DNA of 64,000 nt from Balanoglossus misakiensis (lineage: Eukaryota > Hemichordata), in assembly GCA_040954595.2 (NCBI GenBank), contig CM082580.2, positions 2,728,001 through 2,792,000 on the forward strand. The letters are read 5' to 3'. Position 1 is the first letter of the stretch, and each line of letters opens with the position of its first letter. The position numbers and the translations under genes are program-made. This document shows positions 35,380 to 47,757 of this stretch, in pieces. Under the pieces are notes generated by a model. The model made no database searches. It saw only the letters and a list, made by a program, of their open reading frames with translations, and was not told the origin of the DNA.

Positions 35380-37830
35380 CATACACACAGATCTAAGTTG
35401 GCAGATGTTGATCATCAGAGAGAAACTGTTTTCTGCAAAAAAACGAAAAATTGTCTAAGTACTTTTGCGTAAAACAAAATGACAATCAAATGTATCTATG
35501 GATCTCCTGTCTTCATGAATTAAACAAGGCGAAATATTGTTGCATGTGAATGTATAAACAAATCTTGGCTTTTTGTGACATTCAGATTTTCATTGTGGAT
35601 TTGAATGTTACGTTCTTCAATGGTTGGTCATATAAAACTAATTTGCAGACTCGCACCACATGAATCATGTTACCTGGTTACTAGTTTAGCCTCTGGACTG
35701 GAGGATAATTTGCACCATGGGCTGGAGGCAATATTGCATCAGAGAAATCTGAAACTAATGAGAAAAAGTGTGTAAATTACACCATGCTCATATGAAGTTG
35801 AAATAGAATCAGTTCAAGCAGTTCCAACTAATGGCTCTGCGTTTGAATGTTTTGATTTTAAAAGATGGCTGCCTCTTGGCCATACTGGAGAAAAAGGGCA
35901 AAATAAATTGATATTCACATATGTCATAGTACATTCTCAATGAACCAAGTTTTAATGAAATTCGGGTCAAGTTATATTAGAATATTGTACCATACACCCT
36001 GCTTATACTGTTTGCAGCTTAAATGTTACCTCTGAACTCTGTTTGCAGCTGCTTAAGGCATCCATACAGATATAAGTTGTCAGATAGTGATCATCAGAGA
36101 GAAACTGTTATCTGCAAAAAGGAAAAAATATTTTTGTGTCAAACAAAATGATAGTAAAATGTATCTATTGACAGATGATCTCTTGTCTTCATGAACAATA
36201 CAATATCATTTGGACAAATCTTGGCTTTTTGAGATATTGAGATTTTCATTGTAGATTCGAATGCAACATCCTTCAATGGCTGGTCATACAACATTAATTG
36301 GCTTACTCACACCACAGGAATCATGTTACCTGGTTACCAGTTTAAGGATCTGGACTTGGGGATACATGGAATCATGGGCTGGATGATATACTGCATCATG
36401 GAAATCTAAAAGTAACGAGAAAACTGGTGTAAATTAGATCATGCTCGAATGAAGTCAGAATCGAATCAGTTTAAACTTAACTGACTAATGGCTCTGCTCT
36501 TGAATGCTTTGTTTTGTTTTATTGAAGATGGCTGCCTCTTGGCCGTACTGGATCAAACTGCACAATATTTTGAATTGCACACATGTCACAGTTCACTGTG
36601 TCAAACAAGACAATGGTAATAAGTAGAAGATGATCTCCTGTCTTCATGGAAAATACCATACATCATTCTAAATGCTGTTACCCATGGGGTCTATCAAATC
36701 TTGAGAAGGTTAAGAATATCTTATATTACCTTTGAACTCTTCTTGGCTGCTAAGGCATGTACATATACCTAGTATGGCCGATATTGATCATCGGAGAGAG
36801 ATTATTATCTGCAAATGAAAAATTTCTCTAAGTAATGTTTGTGTCAATCTAAATGATAGTTAAATGTTTTGATTGACAGATGATCTCCTGTCTTCATGAA
36901 AAATACAAGACGCCATATTCTTGTGCGTAATCATAGGGACAAGTCTTGGCGTTTTATTTTGTAACATTCATATTTGCACTGTTTTTAATCAATGTAATGT
37001 TCTTCAATGGCTGGTCATACAAAATGAATTTGCATACTCGCACCACATGAATCATGTTACCTGGTTACCAGTTTAGCCTCTGGACTGGAGGATAATTTGC
37101 ACCATGGGCTGGAGGCAATATTGCATCAGAGAAATCTGAAACTAATGAGAAAAAGTGTGTAAATTACACCATGCTCATATGAAGTTGAAATAGAATCAGT
37201 TCAAGCAGTTCCAACTAATGGCTCTGCGTTTGAATGTTTTGATTTTAAAAGATGGCTGCCTCTTGGCCATACTGGAGAAAAAGGGCAAAATAAATTGATA
37301 TTCACATGTCATAGTACATTCTCAATGAACCAAGTTTTAATGAAATTCGGGTCAAGTTATATTAGAAAATTGTACCATACACCCTGCTTATACTGTTTGC
37401 AGCTTAAATGTTACCTCTGAACTCTGTTTGCAGCTGCTTAAGGCATCCATACAGATCTAAGTTGTAAGATAGTGATCATCAGAGAGAAACTGTTATCTGC
37501 AAAAAGGAAAAAATATTTTCGTTTCAAACAAAATGATAGTAAAATGTATATATTGACAGAATGATGTTCTCTTGTCTTCAAGATGGACAAATCTTGGCTT
37601 TTTGAGATATTGAGATTTTCATTGTGGATTTGAATGTAACATTCTCCAATGGCTGGTCATTCAAAATTAATTTGCATACTCACACCACAGGAATCATGTT
37701 ACCTGGTTACCAGCTCGGCATCTGGGCAGGAAGGTATATTGCATCATGGGCTGGAGGATTGTTGCATCATGGAAGTCTGAAACGAATGAGAAAAATGTGT
37801 AAATACTTAATAGACGATTATGACTGACTG
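35380..37830. repeat. Large tandem repeat, about four units of 640-730 bp in two blocks of 1384 bp
   Basis: Units share GATCATCAGAGAGAAACTGT, TCAATGG(C/T)TGGTCAT, ATCATGTTACCTGGTTAC, GGGCTGGA and AAGATGGCTGCCTCTTGGCC. The stretch from 35651 is nearly identical to that from 37035 (offset about 1384), so a two-unit block was duplicated recently. Alternate units are more diverged. A flanking unit carries the Tigger insertion at 33659. Confidence 0.85.
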
Positions 37831-40088
37831 CTATGGACTTCAACTTGGCTGCTAACAAAACCCCAACACCTGCAAAAAATAATAAATAGTAAATATTAGT
37901 TCACAATCATAGACTTGACAGTTTGATGTTACCAATGGTACACTTACAAAATTGTGTTGCGCCTTTCATCTGTTGGGTAGTTAGCTAGCAGATGCACATT
38001 ATCCAGTGTAAATCTCCAGGATCTGATAAACTTCCTTAATTACCCAATTGACTTACAAAACATGAAACTATCTCCACTTCAGTGAGAGAAACATGGACCA
38101 GTACTCGGTTAACAAATCACTGTCAATGACGCAGTCCCATGGGGGACTAAAAATCCAACAAATTATTCCAGTAGTTATCACCTATCTACATAGTGTACTT
38201 AATATTTTACTTTTCACTATAAAAACTATACAAATTATTTATGGGCTGTTCAGAAGTTATTACCTAAAATCATCATACATAACTACTAAATTATACCTTT
38301 AAGCTAAGATTACTTGACAATATCTATACAAATTCAGAAGAATACGTTCCACAGCTGTGGGTTCATAAAAACATCACAATTCTTAGTTCTTATTTATCTT
38401 TCATCATCACTATCATCATTACTGTTATGTCATTATTATAATCGTTATTTTTTGATCATCATCATCACCATCATCGTCATTACTGTTTTCATTTTTTGGT
38501 ATTATGTCATAATTATTATCGTTATTTTTGTTGTCATCATCATCATAATAATCATCATCATCATCATCATAATCACGACCACCATCAACATAAGTACAAC
38601 TATCAATGTCATCACCATAACAATTAGAATTAATAATTAACATCAAAACTGCCACCACCGTCACAAACATCGGACATAAAATCAAAATTAAATAACTCAT
38701 GAAAATCAGAAACTATTCAACCAATTGCATTCTACAAAGTCTATACTCACTAATTAATTTATCTAGCTGTATGTACTCTCAAATATTATATATTTATTAT
38801 TATCAGTAGGTAAATTAGAAAGTCTAAGAATTTTGTAATATTGAACTTCCAAATAGTAATTATTAATATGCATAGCTGACATCGCACACCAGTAATTCTG
38901 AATGTTGATTTACTAAACTACTGCAATTTCCAAAACAGACAAGTCTATACATGTTGGTAGGTAAATTGCTTTCCAATACAAATGAATGCTCACTGTATTG
39001 GTGAAAAGGGGGAAAGACAATGAGCTGTTGGTGAAACTGACTGGATTTTATTACTATTTAACACAATTAAATACAGGTACACATCTGAAATACAAATATT
39101 ATATAATGCAATGGTTATAATCTGGAATGAAATCATGCATTCAATACAAATAAATCATAATCACAATTAAACCAGTTTGATAAATCTGAAACTTAGAGAG
39201 TGGTTACTTATACAGTATGTCATGTTTGTGAGTGCAAGGTATGTCATGTTTGCGAGTGCAAGGTATGTAATGACATCCCCAAATCTGACTGGCCAGGTCA
39301 GAATGGGGACACACATGCAATATTACACAAAAACACATTAAATACTACAGTCTATTCAACTGCAGTGTCACCATCATAAGACGCGCATTCCTGAAGAAAA
39401 AAGAAAAGTTTATTAATTCATCAATAACAGTTATATGAATATTTATCTACACCAGTCATAAATGTTTTCACCAACAGCTCATGTACTGGGATCATCTTAC
39501 TATTGTGTGTTTACACAATCATATGCCTCACAAAACTCTGTACACAGAATCGCAAAGTATACAATGCCAACTATGCATATTGTTAGGCTACCAATTCTGA
39601 CGAATATTTAAGACGAATGTGACTGACTGTTTAGATGAAAATACATCTATATTTATGGTTAAATTAAACCTTCACTGACATTATTATTCTGTTACTTTAT
39701 ACCACTCCAACTGCAATATTATTCTGTTCCTTTTTACCACTCCAAGTCCCCAACCACAAAATGCCAAGTCAAACAGACACAACGTTATACCCATTATCAA
39801 TTAGAATCAATTATCACCACCTATACCATTGGAACAATATTCATTCTCCAGCCGTTTTCATCTCAAAGTATCCTGAAGATCCACCTGTATCAAACAATGC
39901 CACGCTGACATACACTATGCAGAAACTACTGTTATTGGTGTCTTTCTCACTTAGCTCTAAAGTAATCATCATCATCATCATCATCATCATTTTAACATTG
40001 TTATTATATAATTATTTTTTATTATTTCACCAGCATCTTCATCATCAATATTATGATTGCTACTTCTGTTATATGTTTTGTAATAATT

Positions 40089-40120
<32 letters not shown>

Positions 40121-41049
40121 GTTATTATATTTTGTTAGTTACCATCATAATCATCATGATTGTCATCTTCTTCATCTTCATTATGTGCACATTGTTACCT
40201 AATCTTTATTGTCAAGGTTTTATATCTGTACTGCACCATTTATTCAAGGGGTACCCTTGTTAAATTAATATGTATTTTGAAAATTAATCATACCTTATCC
40301 TGCAAACACTCAAACTTATAATTTTCAGCCCAAATACATGTACACTCTTACTACATTGTATTTTGACAACATAACCCAATACACTAGTGTCCAGTAGAAA
40401 TTACTCTAGATTATATGCATTGTACAGTTCTCAATACATTGTTCATTCACAGATTGATTGATCTCATATAAAATTTGTCTTCTAATTGCCATTGATTTTA
40501 AGACATTTCCCCATGACTAATGCTGTGATCAATACACTACACCCATCCTAGTTTTCAAAAATTGCATTTGACCATTATGAATAACATGCAAACTGAATAT
40601 AGCAGATGCTTACCCTGTTTTGCAGCAGGCTGGTGTTTGCAATTCTGCACCATCCTGCAATGTACATTACAGCTGCAAAGCAAAAGAATGAAATTACACA
40701 GTATATATACTATAAATGAAAACTATACTTCCCTTCTCAAAGATAAGCTGTAGTAATGTACATCCATTTTGTAATCTTCAACGTTTCCCCGAAGTCTTGT
40801 CAGCTTAGATCACATGGATAGTTCCTCCTGCAAATAAAAAAAGTCGAAAACAATTATGAGCACAAAATCAAAACTTTCAAACATACAGAAATAATGGGTA
40901 AGTAAAACTCACACAAAGTATCGGTATATCTTTATCTTCAACTGTATACATGTAGTTGTCAATGAAAATTTAGCCAATTACTCTGGAAAGTTGAGATCTA
41001 GCCAATCCCAGTTTTATGACAGGAGGCCATGTGAAAATTAGCTGATATA
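37831..41049. other. Non-coding stretch with ATC/ATT microsatellites
   Basis: CAT/ATT-rich tracts lie at about 38400-38620 and 39966-40135. A short duplicated AGGTATGT(C/A)ATG motif lies at 39237-39270. No exon was recognised; the long open frames over the microsatellites are repeat artefacts. Confidence 0.6.
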
Positions 41050-41486
41050 TTACATATGGAGTGTAATTCATGCCAAAATTAGCACACAGCTTTTCGATGA
41101 GAGTATTCACTTTTCGATGAGAGTATTCACTTTTCGATCAGAGCACACAGCTTTTCGATCAGAGCACGAAGCTTTTCGATCAGAGTATTCGCGCTTTTCG
41201 ATGAGAGTATTCACTTTTCGATCAGAGTATTCGCGCTTTTCGATCAGAGCACACAGCTATTCGATCAGAGTTACCACCCCTCTTTTCAATGAGATTACCC
41301 CAGACGCCCCAGTTCACCAAAGAGTTTTTACAAGTCGGCCCGCTGGCGTTTTGCCTACGTCACAACGCGTCATGTCTACGTCACATGACGTCACTGAAAT
41401 TTCTGTTTAATTTATAGTAATATGCTAGGGAGATCAGTAGACCGGAAGGTCAAACTCTGACCACACGCGCGCACGCTTTGTACATC

Positions 41487-41738
41487 ATGGCGACTCCAGG
41501 CTCCTGTTCAGCTGACAAACTGAGACGAGCCAGCAGACTTATGCAAATAGCGCAGAACCTCCTTCAAAGTCCGGTGGTTCTGCGAGCGGATCCGCCGGGG
41601 AGGCGACTGGAGCCAGTGGAGCTGGTCAAAGGCACAGCTGGGCACATTCCGATTTCGCTTGCACCGCCAACACCAAATGCCGGGCCAAATGAAGAGCTAA
41701 GAATTCACATTTCTGTTCGTTTGAGCGTAGCGAATTAG
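41487..41738 (+). CDS. Hypothetical ORF inside the foldback element, possibly captured exon
   Basis: ATG in a good context (ATCATGG) opens 83 codons: MATPGSCSADKLRRASRLM, QIAQNLLQSPVVLRADPPGR, then LEPVELVKGTAGHIPISL and a stop at 41736. Base composition is GC-richer than the flanks. I do not recognise the protein. An amphipathic start (LRRASRLMQIAQNLL) is visible. Its position inside the inverted arms suggests acquisition from a host gene. Confidence 0.4.
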   Translation: MATPGSCSADKLRRASRLMQIAQNLLQSPVVLRADPPGRRLEPVELVKGTAGHIPISLAPPTPNAGPNEELRIHISVRLSVAN

Positions 41739-42340
41739 GACAGAAATGTTTTCTTGGCGTTGGCTGTACACACCTGTGAGGGTTAATATGCTAATGTGAG
41801 TCCATATATAAATGCCTGTAAGCTGAGTGTAGTCCATTCTCGGGCGTCTTCGACCCAGGGATACGTTTTCCCCCGTTTTTTTTTTATGGCTTTTGCAGTT
41901 GCTAATGTTATTTTGCATAGTAAGTAACTTTTACAGCTTTGTCATTTTTTTTCGCACATTCATACGTGAAGTACCGTTTTCACTTTTGTATGATTTTTCG
42001 GTGTTGCCCTTCACCTGTGAGCATATCAGCATTGTTTAAGGGTACAAGTTTCCCAGAGTTTTTTCCATTGCGTTAGAGGTTTTTACTCTGGGGTTTTTCT
42101 GGACGGCTATATGCTATATATTTTTTCCATTTGGCGTCAAAGTCTTTCAGTACTGTTCGACCTTTTTCTACTGTACAGGTACCGCCAGTATTGTGTTTAA
42201 TTTTGGACGGCTGACTACAACTTCTTTTCGCATTATACATTTTTTTTTGTCTTCAATATGGTGATTAAACAACGGGGGTCGCCGGGTAGACGCGCCACCC
42301 CACAGTTCAAATAAAGTCTTTTGAGTTTTATTGGTCTTAG

Positions 42341-42630
42341 ACCGGAACTTTGTCTCATTTTCCTGGGTCGAGAAGACGTGAGCAAAGCAGACCGTCTTTA
42401 AGCAATGCGAAGAAAAGAACAAAGACTAAACACCTGAGTCGGCCATGGCATACACCAACATGGACACATAAGTTCTACTGTTTGTCTGACACGGACTGGG
42501 AACACGTGCCCACAATCTCGGAAAAAGAAGAACTCCGGTCTATTGGACTGGGCATGAAAAAAATACGTTTCAACAACGACAGTGACCGTTTCGAGATCGC
42601 TATAAGACCCCCTAAGCTCACCCCAGTAGA
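42341..42630 (+). pseudogene. Exon-like fragment resembling G2/M-phase E3 ubiquitin ligase-like proteins, inside the foldback element
   Basis: After an AG acceptor (TTGGTCTTAG) the frame reads basic SRRREQSRPSLSNAKKRTKT, then TWTHKFYCLSDTDWEHVPTI and SEKEELRSIGLGMKKIRF. The WTHxFxCL...PT..E...L...GLGxKKIxF pattern is one I recall from HECT-type G2/M-phase-specific E3 ligase-like proteins that are multicopy in marine invertebrates. It is followed there by a FPxLxxGGFE block, which is missing here: the frame runs into the array repeats after ERF-like residues (DSDRFEIAI). It looks like a captured, truncated exon. Confidence 0.5.
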
Positions 42631-43235
42631 CCTGACATACTCTCATCGAAAAGCTGTGCGTTCTCATCGAAAAGCTTTAGTGCTCTGATCGAAAAGCTGG
42701 GTGTTCTCATCGAAAAGCTAGGTGCTCTTATCAATAAGCGGGCACCCTCATCGTAAAGTGGGGGTGGTAACTCTGATCGAAAAGCTGTGTGCTCTGATCG
42801 AAAAGTGAATACTCTCATCGAAAAGCTTCATGCTCTGATTGAAAAGCTGTCTGCTCTGATCGAAAAGTGAATACTCTCATCGAAAAGCTGTGTGCTAATT
42901 TTGGCATGAATTACATATCAGTCAAGGAATTAGACATACCCTTTGAAAATACATGGGAATACTGTATGCCCTTAGGGACACACAGCTCTATTTACTTCCA
43001 TAAACCTCCCTGTCCAATATTAGTAACCACACACTATACTGGCAACACCTTATGTGCAATGATCAGCGACTGGCTAATTCTAATGATGCATTTGCTCATA
43101 ATAATTTAAATGTCCCTGACCCATTGATAATGCCACAATTTCCCAGTGTAAGCCTTCTTTTAATGTCTTTGTTCCTGCCTTTTTCAAATTTTAACAGTCT
43201 TACTACCCTGACTTAACCCTTTTTAAAATTGTATA

Positions 43236-44178
43236 CCGTATATTCTCACAAATAAGCGCCACCCTTGATTAGGCGCCAGTGATACCTGACTTTGCTACTT
43301 TTTACTTAAAATTAAGCGCCAGGATTTTTTTTTTTTTTTTGAGGTGTGTGGACGTACGTGAATCATGGCAAGTACTACCGAGGTAACACCTGTTTAGGGG
43401 TCTTGTCAAAATCAACGGGGGCTTGCTGCGTGAATAATAATTGACCTGAGCAGACAATGCATGCTTTGGGATGATGTGCTATTTATTTACAAGATGAAAT
43501 CGGGCACATGTCAACCTCCTAATTTATGTAAATTATTATTCACTGCAAAAGACACAGGTGCCGGGCGTCTAGACACTCGTCTTTTTCCTGTCGATCGATC
43601 GGCAGCCGCTTACGTTACCGGCACTACCACCCAAGTTTGACCATATGGCCAGGGCTTTGAAATAATAGGACTAGTTTCAAGTTGTGAATGTTTGCCGTAT
43701 TAATTTTCTCATGAATATTCACGCGACCTGAGTATTCACGCAACCTCGCCTGACCTTACACGTGTGGGAGCATGACAAAGACGCACTTGGACTAAACCAC
43801 TATACGTCATTAGATTTTGTTGATGGTTCAGCCAGCATACTGTAATGCTGCTCGTAGTATTCACTTCGTTGACAACTTTTTATTTCTGGAATATTTATTA
43901 GACAATACATTGAACTGACTGTATTTGAATAGAAAATGTTAAAACTTTACGTATGAATTTGAAACAGCCATTCATTCACTGCGGACACCCCCTTACGAGA
44001 ACACTGATTGGAACGTCCTAAATCATTTGCATATGAATCAACAGGGTACAGTATACAGCTACAGGGCGACCCATGAATAAGCGCCACCGGTTCTTGAAAG
44101 ACTCATTTCTGCCTTTGTTTAGGCGCCACCAAAATTTGAAATGGTTAAAAAGTGGCGCTTATTTGTGAGAATATACGG
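43236..44178. mobile_element. TA-target TIR element (CCGTATATTCTCACAAATAA family)
   Basis: CCGTATATTCTCACAAATAA and GCGCCAC are inverted at the right end, flanked by TA at 43234-43235 and 44179-44180. GCGCCA motifs recur just inside both ends. The interior has no recognisable transposase. It shares CCGTA ends and the TA target with 62158-62830. The mobiliser could be Tc1/mariner- or ISL2EU-like. Confidence 0.75.
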
Positions 44179-44189
44179 TATACCTTATA

Positions 44190-46681
44190 GGGTGACAATG
44201 CTAATTACAAGTCTGAGCGGGTGCTGCAAGAGATGCTGACAACAATGGCGGCTGATACTAGTGATTGTGTATACAGAGACATCCAGGACCAGCCCAGTAT
44301 TTAGTATCATGATGGATGAGACAACTGACATGGCAGTATTGAAACAGCTCATCTCATATGTGAAGTACATCAAATTTACTGGTGAAGCATGTGAGGTAAG
44401 GGCACTGATGACAATCCAAAATTTTCCATCTTATTTGATATTTATGTCATTTTTGTTATACATCATGTCAGTTTCAAATACAAAAATGTAGTAAACATTT
44501 GACAAGATAGTCTTTTTTACAGGTCAGGACTTCATTTGGTAATATTGAAGACCTGGTTGATGGTAAAGCTGACACGATTGTGAGAAGCACGGAACTGTTT
44601 TTTGAAGAGAAGTCTCTACCATTTGGAAGTTGTGTGGCATTGGGGTCAGACGGTGCCGCAGTCATGGTTGGAAAACGTGGTGGTGTAAGTAAATGAATAA
44701 TTGTATTATAGTAAACTGAAACTCACATATTACATGGGGATAATGGCAATGTAAAAAGATCAAGTTGTGTATGCATTGCTCTGTTTGACAATGATTATTC
44801 TTTTTGCATTCTTGTAGGTTGCAGCCAAGTTGAAACAGAGAAATGAAAAGATTATCAACATCCAATATGCTCATCGTTTGGCCCTGGCCTCGGCTCAAGC
44901 TGTCAACAGTAGCCCATATTTGAAGAAGTTCAGCAGTATATTGCGGCAGCTATTCTACTTTTACCAGAATTCTCCGGTGAGAATGGCTGGACTACAAGTG
45001 AGTATTTCAATATTTTTGTGTTTACTATCACTATGCATAGACAGTTGCAAACACGTGGCTAATAAAATGTGAGGTGATATCATTTTTGTATTAATAATAT
45101 ATTCAACTATTTGTCCTACAGAAAATACTTGGTGATCCCCAGTTGAAGTTGAAGGAAGCGAAAGCTGTTAGATGGTTGTCCCTCCAGAGAGCAGTAGAGA
45201 CGTTGAAGAGGTGTCTTCCTGCTGTCATCATCAGTTTAGAGAGAGAGGGTACAGAACGGCATGATGCAACAGCAGCAGGCCTGGCAACCGTCCTCAAACA
45301 GTACAACTTTGTCGCCACTCTCTACATGTTGTGTGATGTCCTGCCACATCTGACCAGATTGTCCTTATTGTTTCAGGTATTTTACATTCTTGCTCTGCCT
45401 TTTTGTAACTTACAATGCCTGGAGTGAATCATTGATGTTCATTTTCAATGTCATGTTATAGAACACTAATTCTGTAACTTTTGAAACTCTGACTGAGGAG
45501 TGCATTGCAATTATTTTTTAACTTTTTTTTTCTTTGCAGAAGCAGCATGTAGATCTTTCTCTTATAGACCCGGTTCTCCAAAGCACAATCACAAACATCA
45601 GGCAGATGATACATCATGAAGGAGACCACACCCAAAGCCTGGCAGCTGGACTGTGTGAAGAACTCAGTCAACATATATCACCACCTTCTATGAAGCAGAA
45701 GCAAGATTTCAAATCACAGGTAATTTTAAAGTTATACAGTGTATCCAAAAACTTCATTTATCCATCCCTGTGTTTGCTTTAATAGCTAAATAATTTTATT
45801 CCTTTTATTTCATTTCAGATATATTACAAGTACATTGAGGCAGTGACATCGAATCTGGAGGACAGATTTCCCGACGTAAGACTTATAAGTAGTTTTACCC
45901 TCTTCAAGGCAAGTTCAATTACCAGAGACCACGAGGGCATAATTGAAGATGCTGATCAAAAAGAGAAGCTATAGAGGCAAGTCAAAAGTAGTAATCTAAT
46001 TTTCAACAATATTGTATTCTATATTCAAAATTTACTTGTATGCACAGAGAAAGACAATGAGAATATCAGTGATTTCAAACCATGTATATTGTATTGATTT
46101 TCAATACTTTTGTGTTAACTTTTTGAACACTTTTTCTTTTTTCATCCCAGGTTTTAAGCCAGTATTATGAGTTCGACTATGAGAAAGTTCTCTCAGAGTG
46201 GGATCTGCTGAGAAACGTCCTCCTGAAAAATTCAGACAAAGACTATGGCAGCATCTTGAGACTGGTGGTCAGCATACAGATATTCTGACGTAATTCCAGT
46301 TCTCTCTATAATAAAGATGGCTGCCATAGCAATGGTACTTCCAGTGTCTACTGCAGGCAAGTTATCCACAGATTATTTATGAAACAGCCATGCTCCATCC
46401 AGCATTTACCAATATTTTAATTAAATTTCTTCTAAGCCTCAACCTGTCCCTTCCATTTATAACTTGTATTGACAGGTCTTGTTCTTTCTTCTTCCTTTTC
46501 AGATTGTTAGAGAGGCTTCTCGACACTGGGGAGGGTGAAAACTCAAGCACGCAACAGACTGTCTGAGAAGATTTTGAGGTGTCTGTTGTTTATCAAGATT
46601 GAAGGGCCACAAATACAGCATTACGATTGCAGCAAGGACAGGTGGGCCTCACAGAAGACCAGACGGATTAGTTTTGAGTAG
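44190..46681 (+). pseudogene. hAT-derived ZNF862-like gene copy with eight exons, inactivated
   Basis: Exons: 44190-44396 (frameshift inside), 44523-44684, 44818-44997, 45122-45376, 45540-45719, from about 45820, 46151-46356 and 46503-46681. Motifs in order: SIMMDETTDMAVLKQLISYV, FGSCVALGSDGAAVMVGKRG, YAHRLALASAQAVNSS, AKAVRWLSLQRAVETL, LPHLTRLSLLFQ, NLEDRFPDVRLISSF, MAAIAMVLPVSTA, RVKTQARNRLSEKILRCLL. These are the hAT RNase-H-like core and C-terminal dimerisation block as in ZNF862/KIAA1586-type proteins. Lesions: a frameshift near 44290, a TAG at the end of exon 6, a frameshift near 46280, and TAG for the Glu of the expected DCERGFS in exon 8. The last intron uses a GC-AG boundary (GCAAGT). 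The N-terminal zinc-finger part is absent upstream. Confidence 0.82.
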
Positions 46682-47565
46682 ATTAGAGTAGACTGGGCCT
46701 CCAGTAAACATTTTAAAAATAGCCTTAAGTTAGTTAATACATAAAATCTGGAATATTTTCTCTCTTTTTTTTTGTTATTTTGTGTAATAAATTTAAAATG
46801 GGATATTGCAATGTCAATTTTGGTACTTTTTGTTGGAATAATTTTATTGTAATAAACATAAAACATGAAAAACTGTAAAATGGCTCTTGTCATTAATTTA
46901 CCCAGATAAACATTTGCTCCATTATTATATCCGCCGATACTATTAATTTATTATTGTATGACACGACGTCTTTCAACATATAACTGTCGTGGCATTATGC
47001 CGCATAAAGTTATCAGTAGACTCTATTAAGTCTCTCTGTAACGATCATGATGTTATACTTGTTCAAGAACACTGGCTGACGGAAGCGGAACTACCTCTTC
47101 GATCGAGTATTCACAAAGACTTTAACGCATGTGGTATTTCTGCCATTCAAGATAACTGTGGATTCGCATCGGGCGTCCATTTGGTGGAGTTGCAATCATG
47201 TGGCGTAAATCCTAAGACCTTGGGTAAAACTTTTCAATAAAATATTTAGATGATACGAGACTTTTACGTGCTGATATAGTTACATCCTCTGGAAAACTTT
47301 TTATTTTATGTGCGTATCTTCCGACCTGTTCTGGAGAAAACTATGATATTTACATGAATTATTTGGCAAAAATTATTAGCATTATTAGGCCAAAGTAAGT
47401 AAATTCTTTGTTTTGCGTCCACTCAAAATTCTAAAAGGTACGAGGGTAAGCGGTCAAAAAACACACACACAAAAAATAACACAAAATTAGTTTGCCTTTA
47501 TTTCAGAGTTTTTCTCGTGCAATATGCACATTTATGTAGTAGTGTGACACACTACTACAATATGA

Positions 47566-47757
47566 TCAAAATACAATGTCATTTGTAGCCTTTAATCTGT
47601 CATTTGCTTTTCTTTTACGAGTTTTAGATTTCTTATTTGTGTGCTGAATGTGGCCACTGTCTCTACAAGTTCTGCAGACTGGCTGGATAGACTGGTACTG
47701 TTCCCTCATATCCGGTGTAATAGGGATGAGATGATTCCTGACCCACAAACATATCAA
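47566..47757 (-). CDS. Small basic hypothetical ORF inside the Harbinger-type element
   Basis: It reads RNHLIPITPDMREQYQSIQP, then VCRTCRDSGHIQHTNKKSKT and RKRKANDRLK before a stop. A CxxC..H arrangement followed by a basic tail suggests the end of a DNA-binding or transposon-encoded protein. I do not recognise it. It may be the last exon of a longer spliced gene on the minus strand of the element. Confidence 0.3.
   Translation of the reverse strand: MICLWVRNHLIPITPDMREQYQSIQPVCRTCRDSGHIQHTNKKSKTRKRKANDRLKATNDIVF

Larger units (their letters stand above)
41058..42910. mobile_element. Foldback-type element: inverted arrays of a TTTTCGAT(G/C)AGAG repeat around a gene-like interior
   Basis: The outer arms read GTAATTCATGCCAAAATTAG then CACACAG on the left and the inverse on the right. 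Inward of each are arrays of about 21-bp units with TTTTCGATGAGAG or TTTTCGATCAGAG (about nine units at 41091-41290; about twelve inverted units at 42640-42890). TTACATAT occurs at 41050-41057 and 42911-42918 and could be an 8-bp target duplication; the exact ends are ambiguous because the arms overlap it. Inverted arms of short tandem repeats define foldback elements (Drosophila FB, sea urchin TU). The interior holds coding-like segments rather than a transposase. Confidence 0.8.

Noticed and set aside
38314-38700. Open frames of Ile/Thr or Asp runs on both strands
   Set aside because: They follow the ATC/ATT microsatellite; no start context, domain or splice support.
41091-41290. Array of short repeats considered as a CRISPR array
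   Set aside because: Units of about 21 bp are contiguous with no unique spacers, occur inverted on the other side of a transposon, and the DNA is eukaryotic.
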